A stretch of DNA of 64,000 nucleotides from Nocardioides pocheonensis (lineage in GTDB: Bacteria; Actinomycetota; Actinomycetes; Propionibacteriales; Nocardioidaceae): positions 422,301 to 486,300 of the forward strand of contig NZ_RJSF01000019.1 of the NCBI RefSeq assembly GCF_003725535.1, in the 5' to 3' direction. A program made the position numbers and the translations under genes. The notes beneath the pieces are model-generated. The model did not search any database. It was not told where the DNA came from and saw only the letters and a list, made by a program, of their open reading frames with translations. Shown here one piece after another: positions 33,809 to 42,434 of the stretch; position 1 is the stretch's first letter; each line of letters starts with the position of its first letter.

Positions 33809-34174
33809 ATGTCACTCACCAAGGGACGGCTCCGGACCGGCCTGCGCGACTGGGCGAACCAGGCGCACGCCGAGGCCGTCGAGCTGCACGGCCACGCCGT
33901 GCGCTCGGGGTGCGTGCCGATCAGCGAGGCCCCCGACCGCGAGCTGGTCACCGTGCAGGGCAGCCTGCGCACCGTGACGCTGCGGCCGCGTGGCGGCGTA
34001 CCGGCCCTCGAGGCGGAGCTCTACGACGGCACCGGCACGCTCACGGTGCTCTGGCTGGGCCGCCGCAGGATCGCCGGGATCTTCCCCGGTCGCTCGATCC
34101 GGGTCACCGGCCGGATCGGTGTCCACGGGGGTGCCCGGGTGATCTACAACCCGCGCTACGACCTGCGCTACTGA
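33809..34174 (+). CDS. OB-fold nucleic acid-binding protein
   Basis: A 121-residue protein with an OB-fold pattern: VTVQGSLRTVTLRP, AELYDGTGTLTVLWLGRRRIAGI, GRSIRVTGRIGV, VIYNPRYDL. Family of Rv2694c, in the same conserved block. It starts 9 bases after DUF3710. It probably binds single-stranded nucleic acid, but no direct evidence exists. Confidence 0.85.
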   Translation: MSLTKGRLRTGLRDWANQAHAEAVELHGHAVRSGCVPISEAPDRELVTVQGSLRTVTLRPRGGVPALEAELYDGTGTLTVLWLGRRRIAGIFPGRSIRVTGRIGVHGGARVIYNPRYDLRY

Positions 34175-34191
34175 GCGAGACGAGGACGGGC

Positions 34192-34890
34192 GTGGAGCAG
34201 CTCACCGGCACGAGTGTCGGCACCGTGGAGGAAGTGGTGCGCGGCCAGCTGGCGACGGCCCTCGGCGGTCGCCGGGGCATGCTGGAGGCCGCGGTCCCGA
34301 CCGCCGCCTTCACCCTGCTCTTCGTGACCACCCACCACCTGCGGACCTCGCTCGCGATCGCGATCGCGTGCGCGGCGGTGCTGCTGGTGGTGCGGATCGT
34401 CCAGCGCAGCACGCCCCAGTTCGTGCTCAACAGCCTCGTGGGCATCGGGATCGGCGGCCTGTTCGCCTACCGGGCGGCCCGCGGCGGTGGCGACGCGAAC
34501 GACCAGGCGCTGGCCTACTTCCTGCCCGGCATCCTCTACAACGCGGCCTACTCGGTGGTGATGGTGCTCACCATCGTCGTCCGGTGGCCCGTCGTCGGCT
34601 TCATGGTCGGGGGAGTGACCGGCGACCCGACCGGGTGGCGCCAGGACCGTGCCGTGGTCCGGCTGTGCAGCCGGCTGACCTGGCTGCTGGTGCTGCCCTG
34701 CGTCGTCCGGGTCGCCGTGCAGGCGCCCGTCTACCTGGCCGGACGCAACGGCTGGTGGGACGAGAGCTCGGCCGTCGCGACGCTAGGCGTCGCCAAGCTC
34801 GCGATGGGCTGGCCGCTCCAGGTGGCCGCGCTGGCCGCGATGGTCTGGCTGCTCAGCCGCAACAAGACGCCGGCCGACTCGCAGGCCTGA
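34192..34890 (+). CDS. DUF3159 family membrane protein
   Basis: A 232-residue protein with six or so hydrophobic helices: EAAVPTAAFTLLFVTTHHL, AIAIACAAVLLVVRIV, NSLVGIGIGGLFAYR, YFLPGILYNAAYSVVMVLTIVVRWPVVG, and two C-terminal helices. DUF3159 as in Rv2693c. GTG at 34192 has GAGGACGG upstream. It converges with the trkA pair, 9 bases apart. Function unknown. Confidence 0.87.
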   Translation: MEQLTGTSVGTVEEVVRGQLATALGGRRGMLEAAVPTAAFTLLFVTTHHLRTSLAIAIACAAVLLVVRIVQRSTPQFVLNSLVGIGIGGLFAYRAARGGGDANDQALAYFLPGILYNAAYSVVMVLTIVVRWPVVGFMVGGVTGDPTGWRQDRAVVRLCSRLTWLLVLPCVVRVAVQAPVYLAGRNGWWDESSAVATLGVAKLAMGWPLQVAALAAMVWLLSRNKTPADSQA

Positions 34891-34899
34891 GCCCGCGGC

Positions 34900-35568
34900 T
34901 CAGTCGTGGGCGCGCGGGGCGAGCAGCTGCTCGAGCTCCTCCTCGGAGTCCGCCTGGCAGACGAACAGCAGCTCGTCGCCCGCCTCGACCGGCTGCTCGG
35001 GGTCGGGCGTGTAGACCAGGCCGTCGCGCAGGATCGTCACGAGCGCGACGTTCTCCGGGAACGGGATCAGGCCCGACGGCTTGCCGACGTACGGCGAGCC
35101 CGCGGGCAGCGTCATCTCCACCAGGTTGGCGTTGCCCTGGCGGAAGGTGAACAGCCGGACGAGGTCGCCGACGGTGACCGCCTCCTCGACCAGGGCCGAC
35201 ATGATCCGGGGCGTCGAGACGTTCACGTCCACGCCCCAGGCCTCGGTGAAGAGCCACTCGTTGTTGGGGTGGTTCACCCGACCGACGGTGCGGGGCACGC
35301 CGAACTCCGTCTTCGCCAGCAGCGACGTGACCAGGTTGGCCTTGTCGTCGCCGGTCGCGGCGATCACCACGTCGCAGTGCTCCAGACGCGCCTCCTCCAG
35401 AGAGGAGAGCTCGCAGGAGTCGGCCAGCAGCCACTCGGCGTCGGGCACCCGCTCCGGCTTGATGGAGTCGGGCTCCTTGTCGATCAGCAGCACCTGGTGA
35501 CCGTTGGTGATCAGCTCACGGGCGATGGACCGGCCGACGGCACCGGCTCCGGCGATGGCTACGCGCAT
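34900..35568 (-). CDS. TrkA family potassium regulatory protein (CeoC-like)
   Basis: A 222-residue cytoplasmic RCK protein that gates potassium transporters in response to nucleotides. The N-terminal NAD-binding fold begins RVAIAGAGAVGRSIA, with Asp/Glu at the end of strand 2 (LIDKEP), and a TrkA_C domain follows (EAVTVGDLVRLF, DGLVYTPDPEQPVEAGDELLFVC). It follows a second TrkA gene by 7 bases. Order and content match ceoB-ceoC of M. tuberculosis. Confidence 0.92.
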   Translation of the reverse strand: MRVAIAGAGAVGRSIARELITNGHQVLLIDKEPDSIKPERVPDAEWLLADSCELSSLEEARLEHCDVVIAATGDDKANLVTSLLAKTEFGVPRTVGRVNHPNNEWLFTEAWGVDVNVSTPRIMSALVEEAVTVGDLVRLFTFRQGNANLVEMTLPAGSPYVGKPSGLIPFPENVALVTILRDGLVYTPDPEQPVEAGDELLFVCQADSEEELEQLLAPRAHD

Positions 35569-35575
35569 GGGGTGC

Positions 35576-36238
35576 TCACTCCTCCTCGGGTCCGTGCTCG
35601 ATCGTGTGGTAGGCGTGCGCGGCGTTCTCCTCGCGGATCACCACGTGGAGCAGGTCGCCCTCCTGGATCACCGAGTCCCGCTGCGGGAGCATGCCCTCGC
35701 CGAGCCGGTCGATCCAGGCGATCCGGCACAGCGACTGCTCCTGGAACTGCACGGTCCGGTGGCCGATCCACGGCTCGGTGGCCGGGATCTGGTCGAGCCG
35801 GATCGTGCCCGAGGGGTCGCGGAAGTCCGGCTCGGCGCCGGCGGGAAGCAGCCGGCGCAGGACCTGGTCGGCCGTCCACTTCACCGTGGCGACCGTGGTG
35901 ATGCCGAGCCGCTGGTAGACCTCGGCGCGGCCGGGGTCGTAGATCCGGGCAACGACCTGCTGGATGCCGAAGGTCTCGCGCGCCACGCGCGCGGCGATGA
36001 TGTTCGAGTTGTCGCCGCTGCTGACCGCGGCGAAGGCGTCCGCCCGCTCGATGCCGGCGTCGGCGAGCACCTTCTGGTCGAACCCGTAGCCGGTGACCTT
36101 CAGCCCGTTGAAGGACGGACCGAGGCGCCGGAACGCGTCGGGGTTGCTGTCGATGACGCTGACGGTGTGGTTGCGGTCCTCCAGGGACCGCGCCAGGGTC
36201 GACCCCACGCGGCCACAGCCCATGATCACGACGTGCAC
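35576..36238 (-). CDS. TrkA family potassium regulatory protein (CeoB-like)
   Basis: A 220-residue RCK protein: VVIMGCGRVGSTLARSL, VIDSNPDAF, SSGDNSNIIAARVARETFG, and a TrkA_C domain with TEPWIGHRTVQFQEQS and VIQEGDLLHVVI. It is first in the two-gene unit. A TAGCGT hexamer ends 7 bases before its GTG start, so the transcript is probably leaderless. It is divergent from the KimA-like transporter, only 107 bases apart, so the three genes likely form one potassium module. Confidence 0.92.
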   Translation of the reverse strand: MHVVIMGCGRVGSTLARSLEDRNHTVSVIDSNPDAFRRLGPSFNGLKVTGYGFDQKVLADAGIERADAFAAVSSGDNSNIIAARVARETFGIQQVVARIYDPGRAEVYQRLGITTVATVKWTADQVLRRLLPAGAEPDFRDPSGTIRLDQIPATEPWIGHRTVQFQEQSLCRIAWIDRLGEGMLPQRDSVIQEGDLLHVVIREENAAHAYHTIEHGPEEE

Positions 36239-36245
36239 GTGGGGA

Positions 36246-36251
36246 ACGCTA
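36246..36251 (-). promoter_or_regulatory. -10 element of the trkA-pair promoter
   Basis: TAGCGT (minus strand) ends 7 bases before the GTG at 36238. Confidence 0.55.
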
Positions 36252-36331
36252 CTGCACCGGTGCTCCCGGTCCTGCCGGGCACGGCGCCGCGGCCCCGCGA
36301 CCGCGCCGCGGGCGAATCGTCCGGGATGGCC

Positions 36332-36337
36332 TAGCCT
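36332..36337 (+). promoter_or_regulatory. -10 element of the KimA-like transporter promoter
   Basis: TAGCCT ends 8 bases before the GTG at 36346. It also argues for that GTG over an in-frame TTG that overlaps the hexamer at 36337. Confidence 0.55.
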
Positions 36338-36345
36338 TGACGCTC

Positions 36346-38367
36346 GTGGGCGTCGGTGGTCTCTCCAAGCGGATCCTGGTCGGTCGCAAGCTCCGCAGCT
36401 CGCAGCTGGGGGAGACCTTGCTGCCGAAGCGGATCGCGCTGCCCGTCTTCGCCAGCGACGCGCTCTCGTCGGTCGCCTACGCGCCCGACGAGGTGTTCAT
36501 CATGCTCTCGGTGGCCGGAGCCTCGACGTACGTCTGGTCGTGGAAGATCGGCATCGCGGTCGCGCTGGTGATGCTGACCGTGGTCGCGTCGTACCGCCAG
36601 AACGTGCACGCCTACCCCAGCGGCGGCGGCGACTACGAGGTGGCGACGGTCAACCTCGGTCAGACCGCGGGCGTGACCGTCGCGAGCGCGCTGCTGGTCG
36701 ACTACGTGCTCACCGTGGCGGTGTCGGTCTCCTCGGGTGTGCAGAACGCCGCCTCGGCGGTGCCGTTCATCAACCACCACGAGACGGAGTGGGCCTGCAT
36801 CCTCGTGGTCGCGCTGGCCGCGATGAACCTGCGCGGCGTGCGCGAGTCGGGTGCGTGGTTCGCGGTCCCGACGTACGGGTTCATGCTCGGCGTCATCGGG
36901 ATGGCGGTGTACGCCGCGATCCGCGCCACGGCAGGCACCCTTCCCGACGTCGAGAGCGCGAAGCTGCAGCTGCACCCGGCACCGGGCTACGGCGGCAGCA
37001 TCGGCACCGCGGCGATGGTGTTCCTCCTCGCCCGGGCTTTCTCCTCCGGCTGTGCCGCGCTGACCGGTGTCGAGGCGATCTCCAACGGCGTGCCCGCGTT
37101 CCGCAAGCCGAAGAGCAAGAACGCCGCCACGACCCTGCTGCTTCTCGGCGGCATCGCGATCACGATGCTGCTGAGCATCATCGTGCTGGCCCGCCAGATG
37201 GGGCTGAAGTACGTCGACCCCGCCGACCTCGAGCGCCTGCGCAACCCCGACGGCAGCCCGCTGCACAAGGGGTTCGACGAGCACACCGTGATCGCCCAGA
37301 TCTCCAGGGCCGTGTTCAGCGACTTCCCGCCCGGCTTCTACTTCGTCGTCGCGATGACCGGGATCATCCTGATCCTCGCCGCCAACACGGCGTTCAACGG
37401 CTTCCCCGTGCTCGGCTCGATCCTGGCCAAGGACGGCTTCGCGCCGCGCCAGCTCGGCTCGCGGGGCGACCGGCTCGCCTACAGCAACGGGATCCTCTTC
37501 CTCGCCGGCCTGGCGGTCGTGCTGATCATCGCCTTCCACGCCGAGCCGACCCGGCTGATCCAGCTCTACATCGTCGGGGTCTTCGTGTCCTTCAACCTCA
37601 GCCAGCTGGGGATGATCCGGCACTGGACGCGCCACCTGCGCACCGAGACCGATCCCGCCGCGCGCCGGCGGATGTTCCGCTCGCGGGCGATCAACACCTT
37701 CGGCCTGGCGATGACCGCGGTCGTCTTCGTGATCGTGCTGATCACCAAGTTCCTCGCCGGTGCCTGGATCGCGATCCTGGCGATGGTGGTCTTCTTCGCG
37801 ATCATGAAGAGCATCCGCCGTCACTACGACCGGGTCGCCGACGAGCTCGTGGTCGGCGACGAGGACCCGGTGCTGCCGACCCGGGTGCACGCGATGGTGC
37901 TGGTCTCCAAGCTGCACAAGCCGACCATGCGCGCCCTCGCGTTCGCCAAGGCGACCCGCCCGAACGTGCTGGAGGCGGTGTTCGTCGCCTCCGACCAGGA
38001 CCAGTCCGACCGGCTCATGGAGGAGTGGGACCAGCGCCACATCGACGTGCCGCTCAAGGTCCTCTACTCGCCGTACCGCGAGATCATCCGGCCGATCGTG
38101 CAGTACGCGATGGAGATCCGGCAGCACAACCCGCGCGGCGTCGTCGCGGTGTTCATCCCCGAGTACGTCGTGGGCCGGTGGTGGGAGCAGCTGCTGCACA
38201 ACCAGACCCCGCTGCGCCTCAAGGGCCGGCTGCTGTTCACCCCGGGCGTCATGGTCATCTCGGTGCCCTACCAGCTCCGGGGCTCGGAGATCGCCAAGGA
38301 GCGCGAGGACTGGGAGCTCACCCGGCTCCGTCCGGGTGACGTCCGCCGCGGGCGCACCGGCCGGTGA
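36346..38367 (+). CDS. APC-superfamily permease, KimA-like potassium transporter
   Basis: A 673-residue protein with about 12 membrane helices and a ~180-residue C-terminal cytosolic domain. Usually called an amino-acid permease, it instead shares long motifs with Bacillus KimA (YdaO), a K+/H+ symporter: FASDALSSVAYAPDE, SYRQNVHAYPSGGGDYE, LLVDYVLTVAVSVSSG, ARAFSSGCAALTGVEAISNG and ANTAFNGFPVL. KimA has the same C-terminal soluble extension. It is divergent from two TrkA genes. The ortholog position matches Rv2690c next to ceoBC. The potassium role is an inference from family and context. Confidence 0.85.
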   Translation: MGVGGLSKRILVGRKLRSSQLGETLLPKRIALPVFASDALSSVAYAPDEVFIMLSVAGASTYVWSWKIGIAVALVMLTVVASYRQNVHAYPSGGGDYEVATVNLGQTAGVTVASALLVDYVLTVAVSVSSGVQNAASAVPFINHHETEWACILVVALAAMNLRGVRESGAWFAVPTYGFMLGVIGMAVYAAIRATAGTLPDVESAKLQLHPAPGYGGSIGTAAMVFLLARAFSSGCAALTGVEAISNGVPAFRKPKSKNAATTLLLLGGIAITMLLSIIVLARQMGLKYVDPADLERLRNPDGSPLHKGFDEHTVIAQISRAVFSDFPPGFYFVVAMTGIILILAANTAFNGFPVLGSILAKDGFAPRQLGSRGDRLAYSNGILFLAGLAVVLIIAFHAEPTRLIQLYIVGVFVSFNLSQLGMIRHWTRHLRTETDPAARRRMFRSRAINTFGLAMTAVVFVIVLITKFLAGAWIAILAMVVFFAIMKSIRRHYDRVADELVVGDEDPVLPTRVHAMVLVSKLHKPTMRALAFAKATRPNVLEAVFVASDQDQSDRLMEEWDQRHIDVPLKVLYSPYREIIRPIVQYAMEIRQHNPRGVVAVFIPEYVVGRWWEQLLHNQTPLRLKGRLLFTPGVMVISVPYQLRGSEIAKEREDWELTRLRPGDVRRGRTGR

Positions 38368-39527
38368 GCGCCCCCGCTCCTGGGCCCTTCGCCGTCGGTG
38401 ACCGGATCGAGGCCCGCACGGGTCCGGTCGCGCACGGCGGCCACGTGGTCGCGCGGCTGCGACCTCCTGTTACGGCGGTCGAGCCTGCCGAGACCCGTGA
38501 CGTGGTGGTGTTCGTCCGGCATGCGCTGCCCGACGAGCGCGTCGTCGTCGAGATCACCGAGGTCGACAAGACCTTCCTCCGCGGTGACGCCGTGGAGGTC
38601 CTCGAGGCCTCGCCCGACCGGGTCGACGCGCCCTGCCCGCTGGCCCATCCGGGCGGCTGCGGCGGGTGCGACTTCCAGCACGTCGCGGTCCCGGCGCAGC
38701 GGCGCCTCAAGGCCCAGGTCGTCGCCGAGCAGCTCCGGCGGCTCGCGGGCATCGAGCGCGACGTCGTCGTCGAACCCGTCCCGGTGACCGACGACGCGCC
38801 CGACGACGGCCTCGGCTGGCGCACGCGGATGCAGTACGTCGAGCTCCCGGGCGGTGGCCGCGGCCTGCGCAAGCACCGGTCGCACGACGTCGTCGCCGTC
38901 GAGCGCTGCCTGATCGCGGCCCCCGACGCCAGGGTCGCCGGCCAGGACGACGGCGTGGTCGTCGAGCGCGTGCTCGGGCGTGAATTCCGCGTGGAGGCGG
39001 ACGGGTTCTGGCAGGTCCACCCGCAGGCACCGCGCGTGCTGGTCGAGACGGTGCTCGCGATGCTGGGGCCGCGTCCCGGCGAGCGCGCCCTGGACCTGTA
39101 CGCCGGCGTGGGGCTGTTCTCCGTGTTCCTCGCCGACGCCGTCGGCCGCGCCGGGGGAGTGGTCAGCGTCGAGGGCAGCCGTCGGGCGAGCGAGCTGGCC
39201 GGCGAGAACCTCGCCGACCTTCCCCAGGCCGCGACGCGGACCGGTCGCGTCGACCAGGTGCTGGCCCGAGGCTTCGGGTCGACCACGCGCGGGATCGACC
39301 TCGTGGTCCTCGACCCGCCGCGGGAGGGCGCCAAGCGGAAGGTGGTCGAGGCCGTCGCCGCGCTGCGCCCGCGTGCGGTCGCCTACGTCGCCTGCGACCC
39401 GGCGGCGCTGGCCCGGGACGTGGCGTACTTCCGCGACGCCGGCTACCGGCTCGACGACCTGCGGGCGTTCGACCTGTTCCCGATGACTTCCCATGTGGAG
39501 TGCGTTGCGCATCTCGTGAAGAGGTGA
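38364..39527 (+). CDS. TrmA/RumA-type RNA (uracil-5) methyltransferase
   Basis: A 387-residue SAM-dependent methyltransferase of the TrmA family. It has an N-terminal TRAM-like beta-barrel (GDRIEARTGPVAHGGHVVAR), an iron-sulfur Cys motif (PCPLAHPGGCGGCDF), SAM motif DLYAGVGLFSVFLA, and catalytic Cys in AYVACDPAALARD. GTGA overlap with the transporter gene. The C-terminus after FPMT is unusual (SHVECVAHLVKR), and its codons differ from the rest; a second, more family-like 3' end survives at 43666-43758. Matches Rv2689c in synteny. Confidence 0.9.
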   Translation: MSAPAPGPFAVGDRIEARTGPVAHGGHVVARLRPPVTAVEPAETRDVVVFVRHALPDERVVVEITEVDKTFLRGDAVEVLEASPDRVDAPCPLAHPGGCGGCDFQHVAVPAQRRLKAQVVAEQLRRLAGIERDVVVEPVPVTDDAPDDGLGWRTRMQYVELPGGGRGLRKHRSHDVVAVERCLIAAPDARVAGQDDGVVVERVLGREFRVEADGFWQVHPQAPRVLVETVLAMLGPRPGERALDLYAGVGLFSVFLADAVGRAGGVVSVEGSRRASELAGENLADLPQAATRTGRVDQVLARGFGSTTRGIDLVVLDPPREGAKRKVVEAVAALRPRAVAYVACDPAALARDVAYFRDAGYRLDDLRAFDLFPMTSHVECVAHLVKR

Positions 39528-39604
39528 GCACGTGCGGCACCCCCTCGGCCGGCCGCCGCGTCATATACGGCGCAACGGCTTCGCCGAGTCCTTGGACGGC
39601 GGCT

Positions 39605-40261
39605 TCAGTCCTCCATCCGGCCGGTGTCGTAGGCCCACATCGCGATCTCGACCCGGTTGCGGGCGCCGATCTTGGTCAGCAGGCTTGCGACGTGGGTTTT
39701 GGCGGTCGTCAGGCCGATGAAGAGGTCGGCGGCGATCTCGGCGTTGGTACGGCCGCGGGCGACCAGCGCGAGCACCTCTTCTTCGCGGTCGGTGAGGGGC
39801 TCGATCGGTTGGGTACTTCGGCGCGAGGGTTCCCTGGCAGCCAGGGTGGACAGCAGCCTTCGGGTGATGTTCGGAGCGATCAGGGCATCGCCGACCGCGG
39901 CGGCATGCACGGCCTGGACGAGCAGTTCCGGCCCGGCGTCCTTGAGTAGAAAGCCTCGGGCGCCGGCCCGAAGCGCGCCGTGGACGTACTCGTCGAGGTC
40001 GAAAGTCGTGATCACCACCACCGCGATCGGGTCCGGGACGTTCCGCCCGGCCAGGAGCTCGGTCACCTCGATTCCGTCGAGCCCGGGCATCCGGATGTCG
40101 ACCAGGCACACGTCGGGGTGGAGCTGACGAGCCAGCTCGACCGCGACGTTGCCGTCGGCGGCTTGGCCGACGACCTCGATGTCGGGCTGGGCGTCCAGGA
40201 TCATGGACAGGCCGGTCCGCACGAGATCTTGGTCGTCGGCCACCAGCACGCGCACCGTCAT
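39605..40261 (-). CDS. NarL/FixJ-type response regulator
   Basis: A 218-residue regulator with receiver domain (VLVADDQDLVRTGL, phospho-acceptor Asp in CLVDIRMPG near residue 54, Lys in GFLLKDAG) and a C-terminal LuxR helix-turn-helix (LTDREEEVLALVARGRTNAEIAADLFIG). It overlaps the histidine kinase gene by 4 bases (ATGA) and so forms a two-component pair. The divergent ABC exporter at 41535-43243 is the likely target. It lies in the segment interpreted as inserted into the methyltransferase 3' end. Confidence 0.93.
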   Translation of the reverse strand: MTVRVLVADDQDLVRTGLSMILDAQPDIEVVGQAADGNVAVELARQLHPDVCLVDIRMPGLDGIEVTELLAGRNVPDPIAVVVITTFDLDEYVHGALRAGARGFLLKDAGPELLVQAVHAAAVGDALIAPNITRRLLSTLAAREPSRRSTQPIEPLTDREEEVLALVARGRTNAEIAADLFIGLTTAKTHVASLLTKIGARNRVEIAMWAYDTGRMED

Positions 40262-41403
40262 CGGCCTACCTCAGTCGGCAGATCGGCGTCGACGGTCCAC
40301 CCGCCTGCGGGCGCCGGTCCGGCGCGGAGCGTGCCGCCGAGCAGGTGCACGCGCTCGGTCATCCCCAGCAGCCCGAAGCCGTTGCTCACCGGCCGCGCCG
40401 GATCGATCTGTCCGTCGTCGGTCACGCGCAGCCGCAGGCTGCCTTCAGCCTGGACGACCCGGATCTCAACTCGCGAGGGGTTGCGGGCGTGTCGCAGGGC
40501 GTTGGTCAGCGCCTCTTGCGCCAGCCGATAGACCGCCGCGTCGACTGGTTGCGGGAGTGGGTCGAGGTCATCGGGCAGCTCCACGTCGACGACCGGGACC
40601 GGGTCCCGGCGGGCGAGGGACACCAGGTCGGCAACGCCAGGCTGGGGGTTGTACTCCGCCGGCGCCCCGTCACGCAGTACCCGGACCATCGCCCGCATCT
40701 CCGCCAGCGTCCGCGACGCCTCACCTTCGATGGCCGTCAGCGCCTCGAGCGCCGCCTCAGGTCGCTGCCCGGCCATCGCCCGGCCGGCCTGCGCCTGGAC
40801 CGCGATGGCCGAGACATGGTGGGCGACCATGTCGTGCAGCTCGCGCGCGAGGCCGACCCGCTCGTGGTTGCGGACCTGGTCCAACGCCCGACGCCAGCTC
40901 TCGGCGCGGTAGCGGAACGCCGCTCCGCCCGCCGCCGCCGCGGTCAGGATGCCGAAGCCACCGATGATCTCGCCAGGCCCGGTGGCGTCGGCGACCATAC
41001 CGATGACCGCAGCGACCCCCACCACCGCCAGCCCGATCACGATCTCCCGCCCTGAGCCCCAGCGGACCAGCGCATAGACGAGAACCAGGACGACGTAGAC
41101 CATCGTGTCGAGGCCGACATTGGGGGCCCCGCCCGCCAGGGTCGCCAACCCCAACACCATCGCGGTGCCGAAACCCACCACGACACAGGCCAACGGCCGG
41201 GTACGCCGCCACAGAAGCACCGCCGCGAGGCCAACCGCCAAGATCATCGCGATTGGTCGCCAGGCGACGTCCTCCCGGAGGACTCCCTCCAGCAGCGCCG
41301 CCGTCACCAGCACACCGACCAGCACCCAGTCGCGCCACCCCCGTTCGGGGGCGTCGGCAGCGCGGGGTTCCGCCCACAGCGAGCGCAGGGCGTTGGTGAT
41401 CAC
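40258..41403 (-). CDS. Sensor histidine kinase (HisKA_3 type)
   Basis: A 381-residue kinase with several N-terminal hydrophobic helices (about six), a HisKA_3 dimerisation box (GLARELHDMVAHHVSAIAVQ, phospho-His near residue 190), and a HATPase_c domain (N-box ALTNALRHARNPS, G-box NGFGLLGMTERV). GTG at 41403 has TAGGCT 4 bases before it. It feeds the NarL-type regulator. Such pairs next to DrrAB-like exporters commonly sense cell-envelope stress or antibiotics, an inference. Confidence 0.92.
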   Translation of the reverse strand: MITNALRSLWAEPRAADAPERGWRDWVLVGVLVTAALLEGVLREDVAWRPIAMILAVGLAAVLLWRRTRPLACVVVGFGTAMVLGLATLAGGAPNVGLDTMVYVVLVLVYALVRWGSGREIVIGLAVVGVAAVIGMVADATGPGEIIGGFGILTAAAAGGAAFRYRAESWRRALDQVRNHERVGLARELHDMVAHHVSAIAVQAQAGRAMAGQRPEAALEALTAIEGEASRTLAEMRAMVRVLRDGAPAEYNPQPGVADLVSLARRDPVPVVDVELPDDLDPLPQPVDAAVYRLAQEALTNALRHARNPSRVEIRVVQAEGSLRLRVTDDGQIDPARPVSNGFGLLGMTERVHLLGGTLRAGPAPAGGWTVDADLPTEVGR

Positions 41404-41534
41404 ACACCCAGCCTAGGGACCGCCCAGGCGTCGGGGACCGGCCAAAAGAACGAGACGCCGCTCCTCCCAGCGGCCGAGGCGGGTCCGGCCTCGACGCCGA
41501 TGTGCTCACGCCGCGACGCGGCGAGGGTTGTCAC

Positions 41535-42434
41535 ATGATCACTGTTGAGTCACTGACCCGGAGGTACGCCGGCTTCACCGCCGTCGACAACGTCTCCTTC
41601 ACCGCCCTGCCCGGTCGCGTCACCGGCTTCCTCGGCCCGAACGGCGCCGGCAAGTCCACCACGATGCGCGTCATGGTGGGTCTGACCGCGCCGACGTCCG
41701 GCTCGGCCACCATCGACGGCGTCCGGTTCGCTGACCTCCCCAACCCCGGCCTCGAGGTGGGCGTCCTCCTGGACGCCTCCGCCCAGCACGCCGGCCGCAC
41801 CGGACACGAGATCCTCACGATCGCCGCCGCCACCATGGGTCTGCCCCGCCGCCGCGTCGACGAGATGCTCGAGCTCGTCAGCCTGACATCCTCGGAGGCC
41901 AAGCGCCGGGTGCGCAACTACTCCCTCGGCATGCGTCAGCGACTGGGCATCGGCACCGCACTGCTCGGCGACCCCCGGGTGCTGATCCTCGACGAGCCCG
42001 CCAACGGGCTCGACCCCGCGGGGATCCGGTGGATGCGCGACCTGCTCACGGACTTCGCCAACCAGGGCGGCACCGTCCTGTTGTCCTCACACCTGCTCCA
42101 CGAGATCGAGGTCATCGCCGACGACCTGGTCGTGATCGGCAACGGCAAGATCGTCGCGGCCGGCACCAAGGAAGAGCTGCTGGCCGCGGCCGGGACGCTC
42201 GCCCGCTCGACGTCACCGCGCGACCTCGCTCACGCCCTCGAACAGGCAGGGATCCCCAGCACACTCGCAGGAGACGGCTCGGTCCGCACGGACGCTGACC
42301 CCGCTCGGGTCGGATCCGTGGCCCTGACCGCCGGGATCCCGCTGACCGAGCTCCGGTCCGCCGAGGGCACCGGGCTCGAAGACATGTTCCTCTCGCTCAC
42401 CGCCGACACCCAACGCGAAGGAGTTGCGGCATGA
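41535..42434 (+). CDS. ABC transporter ATP-binding protein (DrrA-like)
   Basis: A 299-residue ATPase: Walker A GPNGAGKST at 34-42, signature SLGMRQRL near 135-142, Walker B VLILDEPANGLDP near 155-167, and switch His in LSSHLLHE. It lacks a membrane domain and pairs with the permease that overlaps it by 4 bases. Subfamily matches exporters for antibiotics or lipids. Start ATG 41535 follows GCGAGGG. Divergent from the two-component pair. Confidence 0.94.
   Translation: MITVESLTRRYAGFTAVDNVSFTALPGRVTGFLGPNGAGKSTTMRVMVGLTAPTSGSATIDGVRFADLPNPGLEVGVLLDASAQHAGRTGHEILTIAAATMGLPRRRVDEMLELVSLTSSEAKRRVRNYSLGMRQRLGIGTALLGDPRVLILDEPANGLDPAGIRWMRDLLTDFANQGGTVLLSSHLLHEIEVIADDLVVIGNGKIVAAGTKEELLAAAGTLARSTSPRDLAHALEQAGIPSTLAGDGSVRTDADPARVGSVALTAGIPLTELRSAEGTGLEDMFLSLTADTQREGVAA

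Noticed and set aside
36346-38367. Amino-acid permease as the function of the APC protein
   Set aside because: The motifs and the TrkA neighbours fit KimA-type potassium transport better; kept as the less likely alternative.
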